Under the pieces are notes generated by a model that was not told the origin of the DNA, made no database searches, and saw only the letters and a program-made list of their open reading frames with translations. Shown in pieces: positions 8,190-14,367 of a stretch of 24,349 nt of DNA (the stretch's first letter is position 1; each line of letters opens with the position of its first letter). A program made the position numbers and the translations under genes. The stretch is from contig CAJULP010000046.1 in assembly GCA_910587295.1 (NCBI GenBank), positions 1 through 24,349 of the forward strand, read 5' to 3'. The stretch comes from an uncultured Lachnospiraceae bacterium. GTDB taxonomy: Bacteria; Bacillota; Clostridia; Lachnospirales; Lachnospiraceae.

Positions 8190-8191
8190 TC
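8145..8191. repeat. Two 16-bp direct repeats CCACCAAATRGTTGTC
   Basis: Copies at 8145-8160 (CCACCAAATAGTTGTC) and 8176-8191 (CCACCAAATGGTTGTC) differ at one position and start 31 bp apart, about three helical turns. The right copy overlaps the stop codon of the 101-residue protein. They could be a protein-binding site. Confidence 0.55.
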
Positions 8192-8495
8192 AATCATTAT
8201 TATTACTATTTTCAGTATAAACCAGATAATCAATCGCTTTCTTGATCCTTGCCATCTCATTGCTATATGCCCTGTATGCCGCATTCTTTGCAGATTCTAC
8301 GGAATCATACTTTTCAGGCTTTAATCTCCTGATACTGCCCTTACCAAAACAGTATAAAATATGTTTGTTTTCTTCTGGCTCATGGTTGATACGGAATTCC
8401 ATCTTGATCACGCCACACAAATTAATCTCGCAATGGCTGCATACAATAACATCATCTGATATGACATCTTTCCATTCTAAATCCTTGAATTGCAT
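8190..8495 (-). CDS. Hypothetical protein of the mobile element, 101 residues
   Basis: Not recognised. The N-terminal half is beta-rich with a CSHCEINLC cluster; the C-terminal half is helical (SVESAKNAAYRAYSNEMARI ... AIDYLVY). The ATG is preceded by AGGAGAT. It lies 10 bp downstream of the 60-residue Cys-rich protein in the same minus-strand operon. The size and composition fit accessory proteins of phages and integrative elements. Confidence 0.55.
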   Translation of the reverse strand: MQFKDLEWKDVISDDVIVCSHCEINLCGVIKMEFRINHEPEENKHILYCFGKGSIRRLKPEKYDSVESAKNAAYRAYSNEMARIKKAIDYLVYTENSNNND

Positions 8496-8505
8496 TCAAT
8501 ATCTC

Positions 8506-8688
8506 CTATACTATTTTTTCTTTTAACGGACACCATACAGGGCTTGTCTTTGGCAAATAATCCGCACCTAATTTACCCATATCGTCAATTCTGTCTGTAT
8601 GGTCACAGTAATAAATCATATTGCCGTAATCATACATCTTCATAAATTCGCATTCAACGCAATTTTGCGTCCTGTCATTCAATCCCAT
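8506..8688 (-). CDS. Small Cys-rich, probably zinc-binding, hypothetical protein
   Basis: 60 residues with cysteines arranged as CVECEF ... YYCDH ... WCPLK, which suggests a small zinc-binding fold as in many phage-borne short proteins. AGGAGGAC precedes the ATG. It lies 6 bp after the HU-type gene and 10 bp before the 101-residue gene, so translation is probably coupled through one polycistronic message. No specific function can be read from it. Confidence 0.55.
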   Translation of the reverse strand: MGLNDRTQNCVECEFMKMYDYGNMIYYCDHTDRIDDMGKLGADYLPKTSPVWCPLKEKIV

Positions 8689-8694
8689 ATGTAT

Positions 8695-8988
8695 TTAGTC
8701 CTCCTGCAGTTCTTTTATCTTATCAGCCAATTTTTCACTTGCGTAAAACCTCATCTTCTTGTGTTCTGGTATAATACATTCTTCCCCGCTTAAAGGCACT
8801 CGGCCTTTCCTCTCTTTATAAGTCTTCATTTCAAATCTTCCAAATCCTTTTATCATTACCTTTTCATTCTCATACATACAATCCATAAGAGTTTCAATAA
8901 ATAAATCGAATCCTAATCTGGCAGCTTTCTTTGTAATACCGCCTGTTTCTGCCATCCTGTCTATAAATTCTTTTTTCAATACTGACAT
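8695..8988 (-). CDS. HU/IHF-family DNA-binding protein
   Basis: 97 residues, close to the usual 90-95 of HU. The N-terminal helices (KKEFIDRMAETGGITKKAAR) are followed by the conserved core (MIKGFGRFEMKTYKERKGRV), with RVPLSGEECIIPEHKKMRFY occupying the place of the HU arm and its RNPxTGE-type tip. It bends or architecturally shapes DNA. The ATG is preceded by GAAGGGAG. Coming from a mobile element rather than the chromosome, it may serve the element's own recombination, replication or att-site architecture; that is inference. Confidence 0.85.
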   Translation of the reverse strand: MSVLKKEFIDRMAETGGITKKAARLGFDLFIETLMDCMYENEKVMIKGFGRFEMKTYKERKGRVPLSGEECIIPEHKKMRFYASEKLADKIKELQED

Positions 8989-9009
8989 TGTATTTCTCCC
9001 TTCTGTTCT

Positions 9010-9447
9010 CTAACTTCTCACTGAAAAACCTTTGCTTTTCAGATATTCAACTGCTAATTTCAAAAGATCACCATTATTGACTGTGTTATCCATAGTATCC
9101 TGCCATACGTGAGGCTTATGGTCTACTTCGATTCCTCCGTGCTTACCTTCATCAGCCCACTTTGCCACCTGATATCCGGTCACGTTCCTATATCCGGTCA
9201 AAGAATCATAATCAATATACACACTTGCCTTTACACCGTCCTTATACGGCTTTGCTTCTACTTTCACAGCCGAATAAAGGAAGTCTTTTGTCCTCTGGTA
9301 GCTTGCCGGGTCGTATCCCTCATAATAATCCAATAGAAAATAATTCAGATTTTCATATACTCTGTCTGCCAACTTGTCAGTCATTTTCAGTAATACCGGC
9401 TGTATTGCCTTTGATAATTCTTTCATGTTTTTTACGTGTATTGCCAT
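9010..9447 (-). CDS. Phage-like structural protein, distantly HK97-gp10/virion-morphogenesis-like
   Basis: Start placed at 9447 (145 residues), because GGAAAGGAAAAG precedes that ATG, while the in-frame ATGs at 9471-9474 lie before this ribosome binding site. The N-terminal helix, a YYEGYDPASYQRTKDFLYSA segment and a conserved-looking C-terminal GKHGG ... HVWQDTM motif recall tail-completion or morphogenesis proteins of Bacillota phages; this is pattern recognition only. Even with the shorter start it overlaps the 3' end of the cold-shock gene by 71 bp in another frame, which is unusual. No other virion genes are in the window. Confidence 0.5.
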   Translation of the reverse strand: MAIHVKNMKELSKAIQPVLLKMTDKLADRVYENLNYFLLDYYEGYDPASYQRTKDFLYSAVKVEAKPYKDGVKASVYIDYDSLTGYRNVTGYQVAKWADEGKHGGIEVDHKPHVWQDTMDNTVNNGDLLKLAVEYLKSKGFSVRS

Positions 9448-9661
9448 GCTTTCTTTTCCTTTCCGGTGCATCAATCACCATGATATTTTTTGCATTATAA
9501 TCACCCCTGTCATTTTGGAATGGTTTGAAGAATACATAATAGCCTGAATCAATATATTCTCCATTCAATCTCGAGTGATGGATAAAATATGTGTTGCCAT
9601 CCTCTCCCCGGATAAATCCAAACTTCCTGCCATGGAAATATTTAGTCACTCTACCGTACAT
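9377..9661 (-). CDS. Cold-shock-domain (CspA-fold) protein with basic tail
   Basis: Start placed at 9661 (94 residues, MYGRVTKYF), because AAAGGAGGG precedes it by about 10 nt; the upstream ATG at 9691 would put that sequence inside the gene. Residues 1-65 match the cold-shock OB-fold: a GxV start, an RNP1-like stretch (KFGFIRGEDG), an RNP2-like stretch (NTYFIHHSRL) and the final NAKNIMVI strand. A basic tail follows (PERKRKHGNTRKKHE). It should bind single-stranded RNA or DNA. As the first gene of the element's operon, beside extensive hairpin structure, an RNA-chaperone role is an attractive inference. Confidence 0.75.
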   Translation of the reverse strand: MYGRVTKYFHGRKFGFIRGEDGNTYFIHHSRLNGEYIDSGYYVFFKPFQNDRGDYNAKNIMVIDAPERKRKHGNTRKKHERIIKGNTAGITEND

Positions 9662-9831
9662 TGCATTAAGCCCTCCTTTATGATTTGCCATTTGTTATTG
9701 CTATGAAATTGTCATTTTAAGTTATTGGGATAATTGATCATGGAATGCTTTTGGAACGCTCTGTGAGGCTCATGCAGGCGTTTTAAGAGTTGGTTGTGAT
9801 AATTTTTTGTAGCCATTTAGATAAGCCACAT

Positions 9832-9881
9832 AAATAAGCCCTCTATCAATCATGTTGCTGTGACTGATAAAGGACTTATTT
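9832..9881 (-). promoter_or_regulatory. 17-bp stem-loop near the right end of the element
   Basis: Arms 9832-9848 and 9865-9881 with a 16-nt loop. Fifteen positions are Watson-Crick; the other two are G-U on the minus strand but A-C on the plus strand, so a minus-strand RNA hairpin is favoured. There is no downstream T-tract, so it is not a clear terminator. It lies about 170 bp upstream of the first gene of the element's operon. Confidence 0.45.
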
Positions 9882-9959
9882 AAATGTCCTACCATATTCA
9901 ATTACCACGATGTACAGAATTCTTCCTTTCTTGTGTAAATTTCTGTTCTGAAAATTAAT

Positions 9960-9990
9960 TTGATTGGTAACCTATCAAAACCTATCAAAC
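9960..9990. repeat. Dyad and tandem 10-bp repeat, possible integrase arm sites
   Basis: CCTATCAAAA (9971-9980) is directly followed by CCTATCAAAC (9981-9990), and TTGATTGGTAACCTATCAA (9960-9978) is an imperfect dyad. Their position about 50-80 bp inside the attachment site fits arm-type integrase or accessory-factor sites. Confidence 0.4.
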
Positions 9991-10004
9991 CAAAATCGCT
10001 GAAC

Positions 10005-10111
10005 CCCTTGATTTTACTGGATTTTTAGCACTTTGATAATGGGTTCGATTCCCGTCATCTGCTTTTTTATAGAAAACCGCAAGTCCAAGGATTATTCAGT
10101 AAAATCAAGGG
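10005..10111. repeat. Perfect 15-bp inverted repeat flanking the tRNA fragment
   Basis: CCCTTGATTTTACTG at 10005-10019 and its exact reverse complement at 10097-10111 bracket the tRNA 3' fragment. The right arm lies within the loop of the terminator that follows the tRNA fragment. Confidence 0.7.
10039..10063 (+). other. tRNA 3'-end fragment (probably tRNA-Gly); element attachment site
   Basis: ATGGG-TTCGATT-CCCGT forms a T-arm with the 7-nt TTCRANN-type loop, followed by CATCTGC, a 7-nt acceptor 3' strand, and T as discriminator base. The matching GCAGATG 5' strand, D-arm and anticodon arm are absent upstream, so this is a fragment left by site-specific integration. U73 and the acceptor sequence suggest tRNA-Gly. 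The tRNA orientation puts the element on the left, in agreement with the drop in GC content there. Confidence 0.75.
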
Positions 10112-10124
10112 TTTGCGGTTTTTA
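10073..10124 (+). terminator. Intrinsic terminator behind the tRNA fragment
   Basis: AAAACCGCAA (10073-10082) pairs with TTGCGGTTTT (10113-10122) and runs into a T-tract. It was probably the terminator of the intact tRNA gene before integration. Confidence 0.55.
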
Positions 10125-10177
10125 TATATTCATGAATGAAACAACTCCTATTTTTCACAATAAGGAATGGGAACGCT

Positions 10178-10509
10178 CTACCGCAGAATCAGAGAAATCA
10201 AATGTCGTTCCCCTGCTTTTTTAATGATCGCCCTATAAAAATCACGATTTTCCCTACTCCAAAAGCTAAAATCAATTACTACGTTTTTCCTGTCTTTCAT
10301 AAGGCGAATTAATCTCTCACGAAGCATAACCTCTACCTTCTCTGATAATTCTTCATAACGACTATCCGGATAATCAATATCTTTCTTTCCATAAATTTTC
10401 CACATTTCTTCATCTATCGAAAGTCTGACATACCCATTTTTTCTTTCTGCTTTGCGTAAGTTGTTTTACCTGAACCACATACTCCGCACATCATAATAAC
10501 ATTACTCAT
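10178..10509 (-). pseudogene. Frameshifted AAA/zeta-like kinase-type ATPase
   Basis: The start (ATG at 10509) encodes MSNVIMMCGVCGSGKTTYAK, a perfect P-loop, but this frame stops about 30 residues in. The continuation lies one frame over from about 10,430 on (RLSIDEEMWKIYGKKDIDYP ... VVIDFSFWSRENRDFYRAII), as in the small AAA ATPases with the 'SIDEE ... DFSFW' pattern. Adding one A to the A-run at about 10,435-10,441 would restore KEKNGYVRLSIDEE. The C-terminus is also cut short at 10178 (after LISLILR), where the family normally goes on for tens of residues. It is a decayed chromosomal gene beside the integration site; a sequencing error could explain the homopolymer shift but not the truncation. 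Confidence 0.7.
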
Positions 10510-10511
10510 AT

Positions 10512-10712
10512 TTAATCCCTCTTGTCATGAAATAAATTTTGCCGTAATGGAAGCCACTGAATAAATGCTGTTTTATCTGTACTGTTATATCCTGCATGAT
10601 CTGCTCCCATGTCCGCGATAAGAACCGACTGTTCCGGGATCGATTCCTCATGCAGGTGCAGATACAGTTCCAATATTTCCTTTAAATCTTCCTTCCTGCT
10701 TTCCCTTACCAT
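10512..10712 (-). pseudogene. N-terminal remnant of a GNAT acetyltransferase
   Basis: A strong AGGAGGGG precedes the ATG. The first 29 residues (VRESRKEDLKEILELYLHLH) are a typical GNAT N-terminus. After IPEQS the frame is lost; a shifted frame reads WEQIMQD, the usual next GNAT block, and then diverges. The acetyl-CoA-binding motif is missing. With the neighbouring ATPase pseudogene, this marks a decayed strip between the attachment site and nudC. Confidence 0.6.
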
Positions 10713-10825
10713 ACTGCCCCTCCTTTTTTACCTCTCCCGCTTGCACATTCCTGCAATCTATTATAACATAGAAACAGATCTTTTGTTTCAGACATAACAA
10801 TTACCGTGAAAGGACAACGCCTTAA

Positions 10826-11701
10826 ATGATACAGGACATTTACCCCAGGAAATACCATAACGAATATTTGCATACACAGCCTAAGGACAACGACCTGGTC
10901 TTAGTCTTCCACCAAAACACGGTGCTGGTGCGCTTTGTGGACGATAAGCTCAGATATCCGACCTTAAATGAGCTTAAAAGCTTCCATATTTCCTGTCACT
11001 ATCTGTTTTCCATTGACCAACACCGATATTTTCTGGCTGCTCCAGCCAGGTGCAGGTACGGCGGGCCCGTTCCTAATGAAAAAGATGAATCCTTCCCTTA
11101 CATAACATTGCCCGGTTACTCATACGAAAATGTACGTATTTTCCGCACAGCAATGTCACGTTCCACTTCCTTTGCAGGTATTACCGCACACCATCTTTTC
11201 GGCTGGTACCAGACCAACTTATTCTGCGGGCGCTGCGGACATGAAATGAAGCCGGACCACAAGGAACGTATGCTCCTTTGCCCTTCCTGCCGCAATATGG
11301 TCTACCCCCGCATCTCTCCCGCCGTCATTGTTGGGGTTTTAAACGGGGATAAAATTCTGATGAGCAAATATGCCGGGCACCCCTACACCAACTATGCCCT
11401 GATCGCCGGTTTTAACGAGATTGGGGAAAGTGCGGAACAGACCGTTGCAAGGGAAGTGATGGAAGAAGTAGGGCTAAAAGTTAAAAATATCCGCTATTAT
11501 AAAAGTCAGCCCTGGGCTTTTTCCGGAAGCCTGCTGCTGGGATTTTTCTGCGACTTAGACGGCTCTGACCGGATTACGCTTGACAGAAATGAATTGGCGG
11601 AAGCCGGATGGTTTAAGCGGGATGAGATCACATTAACCGACGATCACTTAAGCCTTACAAGAGAAATGATCATGCAGTTTAAAAAGCGTGCCGCCATCTG
11701 A
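10826..11701 (+). CDS. nudC: NADH pyrophosphatase / NAD-capped RNA hydrolase (Nudix)
   Basis: 291 residues. The domain order is that of NudC: a poorly conserved N-terminal domain, a four-cysteine zinc ribbon (C134, C137, C152, C155), and a Nudix domain with the full box GFNEIGESAEQTVAREVMEE at about residues 195-214 followed by VGL. The NudC signature SQPWPFPxS is present as SQPWAFSGS (about 227-235), with two substitutions. It hydrolyses NAD(H) to NMN(H) and AMP and can remove NAD caps from RNA in the cytosol. AAAGGACA lies upstream of the ATG. It is the only plus-strand gene of this stretch and converges with yaaA, leaving just 10 bp between stops. Confidence 0.9.
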   Translation: MIQDIYPRKYHNEYLHTQPKDNDLVLVFHQNTVLVRFVDDKLRYPTLNELKSFHISCHYLFSIDQHRYFLAAPARCRYGGPVPNEKDESFPYITLPGYSYENVRIFRTAMSRSTSFAGITAHHLFGWYQTNLFCGRCGHEMKPDHKERMLLCPSCRNMVYPRISPAVIVGVLNGDKILMSKYAGHPYTNYALIAGFNEIGESAEQTVAREVMEEVGLKVKNIRYYKSQPWAFSGSLLLGFFCDLDGSDRITLDRNELAEAGWFKRDEITLTDDHLSLTREMIMQFKKRAAI

Positions 11702-11711
11702 CCTGCATCCA

Positions 11712-12467
11712 CTAAAAGCATGCTTCTGCAGTAATAAAAACATATTTACTCTGATCGGACAGTGCATCCTCATAATGAAACCCAAGCTCTTTAAATTCCT
11801 TAATGGATTCGGGATCGTCAATACGGTTCTCCGCCAGAAAACGCACCATCTCGCCCCGGGCCATTTTCGCCATTGTTCCTTTCTGCCATACGCTGCCATT
11901 TTTCCATTGGCCAAATATAACGGTAAGGAAAACAACATCCGGCGCCACATATTTTTCAATACACTGAGAATATTCCTTTGACGCCAGGTTTAAAATAAAT
12001 CCGTCATCCGCTGTCAGGCTTTCATACAGACGGCTGCCCCAAAACTCATACAGATCCCGGCTTTCTCCGACGGACAGCTTCGCCTGCATTTCCAGACGGT
12101 ATGGCACTACCTTGTCAAAAGGCCGCAATACCCCGTAAAATCCGGACAAAATACGGAGACGCTCTTCAATGTATGAAAGCGCCTCTTTTGTAAACACTGC
12201 TGGTGCCATATGCAGATACTGCAGCCCTTCGTATGCCATGACCGCAGGGGTAAGGGCCCGGTTCAGATCCATGACCTTAAAACGTTCATAATTCAGCCTG
12301 GCCAGTTTATCGTTACATTTCCACAATGCCTTTGCCTGCCCATAGTCTAAAGACCTTACCGCATCCATAAGGATTTTGGCATCCTCTACAAATTCCGGCA
12401 TCCGATCTGCCGCAAAAGTATCCGGATCTACATTCATTTTTTTAGCCGGTGAAATAATGATCTTCAT
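11712..12467 (-). CDS. yaaA: Peroxide stress protein YaaA (DUF328)
   Basis: 251 residues, the normal length. The start MKIIISPAKKM is the YaaA signature, and ALWKCNDKLARLNYERF, GVLRPFDKVVPYRLEM and NLASKEYSQ are conserved family blocks. In E. coli, YaaA limits intracellular iron and protects DNA and protein during peroxide stress, and the fold binds DNA. Here it is the last gene of the cobW operon, 8 bp after the CmpB-like gene, with only a weak ribosome binding site. Sitting with metal-chaperone-like GTPases and near a base-repair cluster fits an oxidative-stress and metal-handling context; the link between them is inference. Confidence 0.92.
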   Translation of the reverse strand: MKIIISPAKKMNVDPDTFAADRMPEFVEDAKILMDAVRSLDYGQAKALWKCNDKLARLNYERFKVMDLNRALTPAVMAYEGLQYLHMAPAVFTKEALSYIEERLRILSGFYGVLRPFDKVVPYRLEMQAKLSVGESRDLYEFWGSRLYESLTADDGFILNLASKEYSQCIEKYVAPDVVFLTVIFGQWKNGSVWQKGTMAKMARGEMVRFLAENRIDDPESIKEFKELGFHYEDALSDQSKYVFITAEACF

Positions 12468-12475
12468 AGCCGTAC

Positions 12476-13393
12476 CTATTTCCTGTTCCTTCTCTCCTCA
12501 GCCGCCTTTTTCAATTCCTCCAAAGCCTCACTGAATCGTTTGGAATACAATGTAGGGTTTCCCTTAATGATATTTCTCTGATAGATATCCTTAAGCCCTT
12601 TAAACCGAATCCTGTTTTCTTTTTCAACCGTATATCTGCTCCGAAGCTCGATGATCTCCTCTCTTACATCCTCGATAAATTCAGAGGGTTGAAGCCTCAT
12701 GCGCTCTTTTAGAGAATTGAACCTGTTTTCAATCTCATCCGCAAGTTCGTCCATCCTCTCACTATTTTCCTGCCTGCGCGTCTCGATCTCATCATTCGCC
12801 ACTGCGATGATCACATCAAGCCTCTTCTGAATACGCAATAACTCCGCCCGTGCCCTATCCAGGCCCATAAGCATATCCCGCAGATCCAGCGCTGCCTTAA
12901 AGGACAACGTGAAATCAATAATGATATAGACCGTCACCACCGCTGTAACACAAGTCAAGACCATATATGGTATTGCAAAAATCAACTTTTCCACGCCTTT
13001 GTGCAAAACTCCGGTCATAAAAATAGTCAAAAATCCCCATGCCACCGTGGAGGATAAGCAGATATGCCCTTTATAATTAAACTTCTGGTTTGAATAATCC
13101 CAGTACCGCACCTTAAAGAGCGATTCCATAACCACTCCTGTGACAAATTCCAGCGCCGTAGCTCCCACACACCCTGCCAGGTAGGTCAGGATCAGGTTAT
13201 CCTGAAAAGGCATGGAAACCACCAGCATCATGATCGCCCCACTTCCATAAATAGGAAGAAAGGGTCCTCTCATAAACCCACGGTTTACAAACTTCCTGCT
13301 TTTTACCGATACAAAAGCGGACTCAAAGACCCAGCCAAAGAAACAGTAAAAATAAAAGAAAAACAACCATTGTGTCATCGTGTACTGATACAT
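12476..13393 (-). CDS. CmpB-type membrane protein (putative ABC transporter permease, PF06541-like)
   Basis: 305 residues. The N-terminal half has about five hydrophobic segments and the family's opening pattern (FFFYFYCFFGWVFES ... RGFMRGPFLPIYGSG ... LEFVTGVVMES). The C-terminal half (about 180-305) is a highly charged coiled coil (DEIETRRQENSERMDELADE, ELRSRYTVEKENRIRF), presumably cytoplasmic. Family members are annotated as putative ABC permeases, but no ATPase or binding protein lies nearby, so transport is unproven. It is the third gene of the cobW operon, starting 15 bp after the second GTPase gene. Confidence 0.78.
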   Translation of the reverse strand: MYQYTMTQWLFFFYFYCFFGWVFESAFVSVKSRKFVNRGFMRGPFLPIYGSGAIMMLVVSMPFQDNLILTYLAGCVGATALEFVTGVVMESLFKVRYWDYSNQKFNYKGHICLSSTVAWGFLTIFMTGVLHKGVEKLIFAIPYMVLTCVTAVVTVYIIIDFTLSFKAALDLRDMLMGLDRARAELLRIQKRLDVIIAVANDEIETRRQENSERMDELADEIENRFNSLKERMRLQPSEFIEDVREEIIELRSRYTVEKENRIRFKGLKDIYQRNIIKGNPTLYSKRFSEALEELKKAAEERRNRK

Positions 13394-13408
13394 ATCTTCA
13401 TTTCCTCG

Positions 13409-14338
13409 TTACATAAAACTTATGATCTCCTCTTTCGGCGCTTTCGTCTGCTCCACGCTGATAGCTTTTAATACCGGACCCTCTCCGCCATAATCGGCAA
13501 AGTATTCTTTATCCACCCTGGCGGTCACCTGCACCCACTGCTTATCTTTTAAGATATCCGTCTTATCGTACTCACACACAAAACCAAGAAACGCCATATC
13601 ATCCGCACAGCAGGTCATTGCCATCCGCCCCGGCACAAAATAACCCGCAGGAAAATCCGAGGGCTTTAAGACCATCGCCACAAACTGCACAGTCTTACCC
13701 GTATACCGCTCCAGATGGTCAAGGCTGTCCAGATACCAGATCCCGTATCCTTCATTATCCAGCTTGATCACCGGATCTTCCAGACTGTAAGGCAGATCCT
13801 CTTCAAAAATCTGGTTCACTTCCCCTTCCGAATCCTCGAAAATAATGTCCGCCTTCTGGTTGATTGCCTTTACATTCCTCTTATAGGAACTAAGATCCTC
13901 TATATCGTCGCAACGGTTAAAGATGATCATCTCTGACTTGCGAAGCATCTCCGCCAAAAGAGATTTCATATTAGTGAAATACATGGGGAATGTGGAAGCA
14001 TCAATTATAGTGATCTGCTGCTCGATACTCCAATGAAACGGAAGCTTCATATTTTTAAAGTTCCACATACCGTTATACTCTATGATGATACGTTCCGGTT
14101 TGTATTCCTTTTCCAGCTCGATCAGATGGGAAGTGTTAAAATCCTCCTCATCCTCAATAAGAACCATGTCCGTACGGCTCATTTTAAGAATCTTCTCACT
14201 ATACTCCCCTTCCCCTTCCTCACAAACAATCAAAAGTGTCCTTCCTTTGATCTGGAAATAGGGCTGCTCGACCGTATAGCAGATGAACTCTGTTTTCCCG
14301 CTTTCCAAAAAGCCATTGATCATATAAACCGGTTTCAT
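13409..14338 (-). CDS. G3E GTPase-like domain fused to a DUF1980/YcgQ-like C-terminal domain
   Basis: 309 residues. The N-terminal part resembles a CobW/COG0523 GTPase: P-loop GFLESGKTE at residues 9-17 and an NRCDD stretch in the NKxD position. The CxCC metal motif of CobW proteins is missing. The C-terminal approximately 95 residues (VAMVLKPSDFPAGYFVPGRM, MTCCADDMAFLGFV, then WVQVTARV) match the DUF1980/TIGR03943 (YcgQ) pattern, including the CCADD signature. YcgQ proteins normally stand alone beside a YcgR-like permease and CobW GTPases, so this is a fusion of partners. It follows cobW by 29 bp and has GAAGGTAAG upstream. A role in metal trafficking is likely but inferred. Confidence 0.7.
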   Translation of the reverse strand: MKPVYMINGFLESGKTEFICYTVEQPYFQIKGRTLLIVCEEGEGEYSEKILKMSRTDMVLIEDEEDFNTSHLIELEKEYKPERIIIEYNGMWNFKNMKLPFHWSIEQQITIIDASTFPMYFTNMKSLLAEMLRKSEMIIFNRCDDIEDLSSYKRNVKAINQKADIIFEDSEGEVNQIFEEDLPYSLEDPVIKLDNEGYGIWYLDSLDHLERYTGKTVQFVAMVLKPSDFPAGYFVPGRMAMTCCADDMAFLGFVCEYDKTDILKDKQWVQVTARVDKEYFADYGGEGPVLKAISVEQTKAPKEEIISFM

Positions 14339-14367
14339 GTCTTACCTTCTTTCTTTTCAAACTGCTT

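Larger units (their letters stand above)
9662..10004. other. Non-coding right end of the mobile element
   Basis: No gene is supported. It holds the hairpin at 9832-9881 and, closer to the boundary, the small repeats at 9960-9990. It probably carries the promoter of the minus-strand operon, but I could not pick a convincing one. Confidence 0.4.

Noticed and set aside
8583..8595. 13-bp match CGTCAATTCTGTC shared with the array edge at about 6073
   Set aside because: The right copy lies inside the coding sequence of the 60-residue protein and has no flanking similarity; probably chance.
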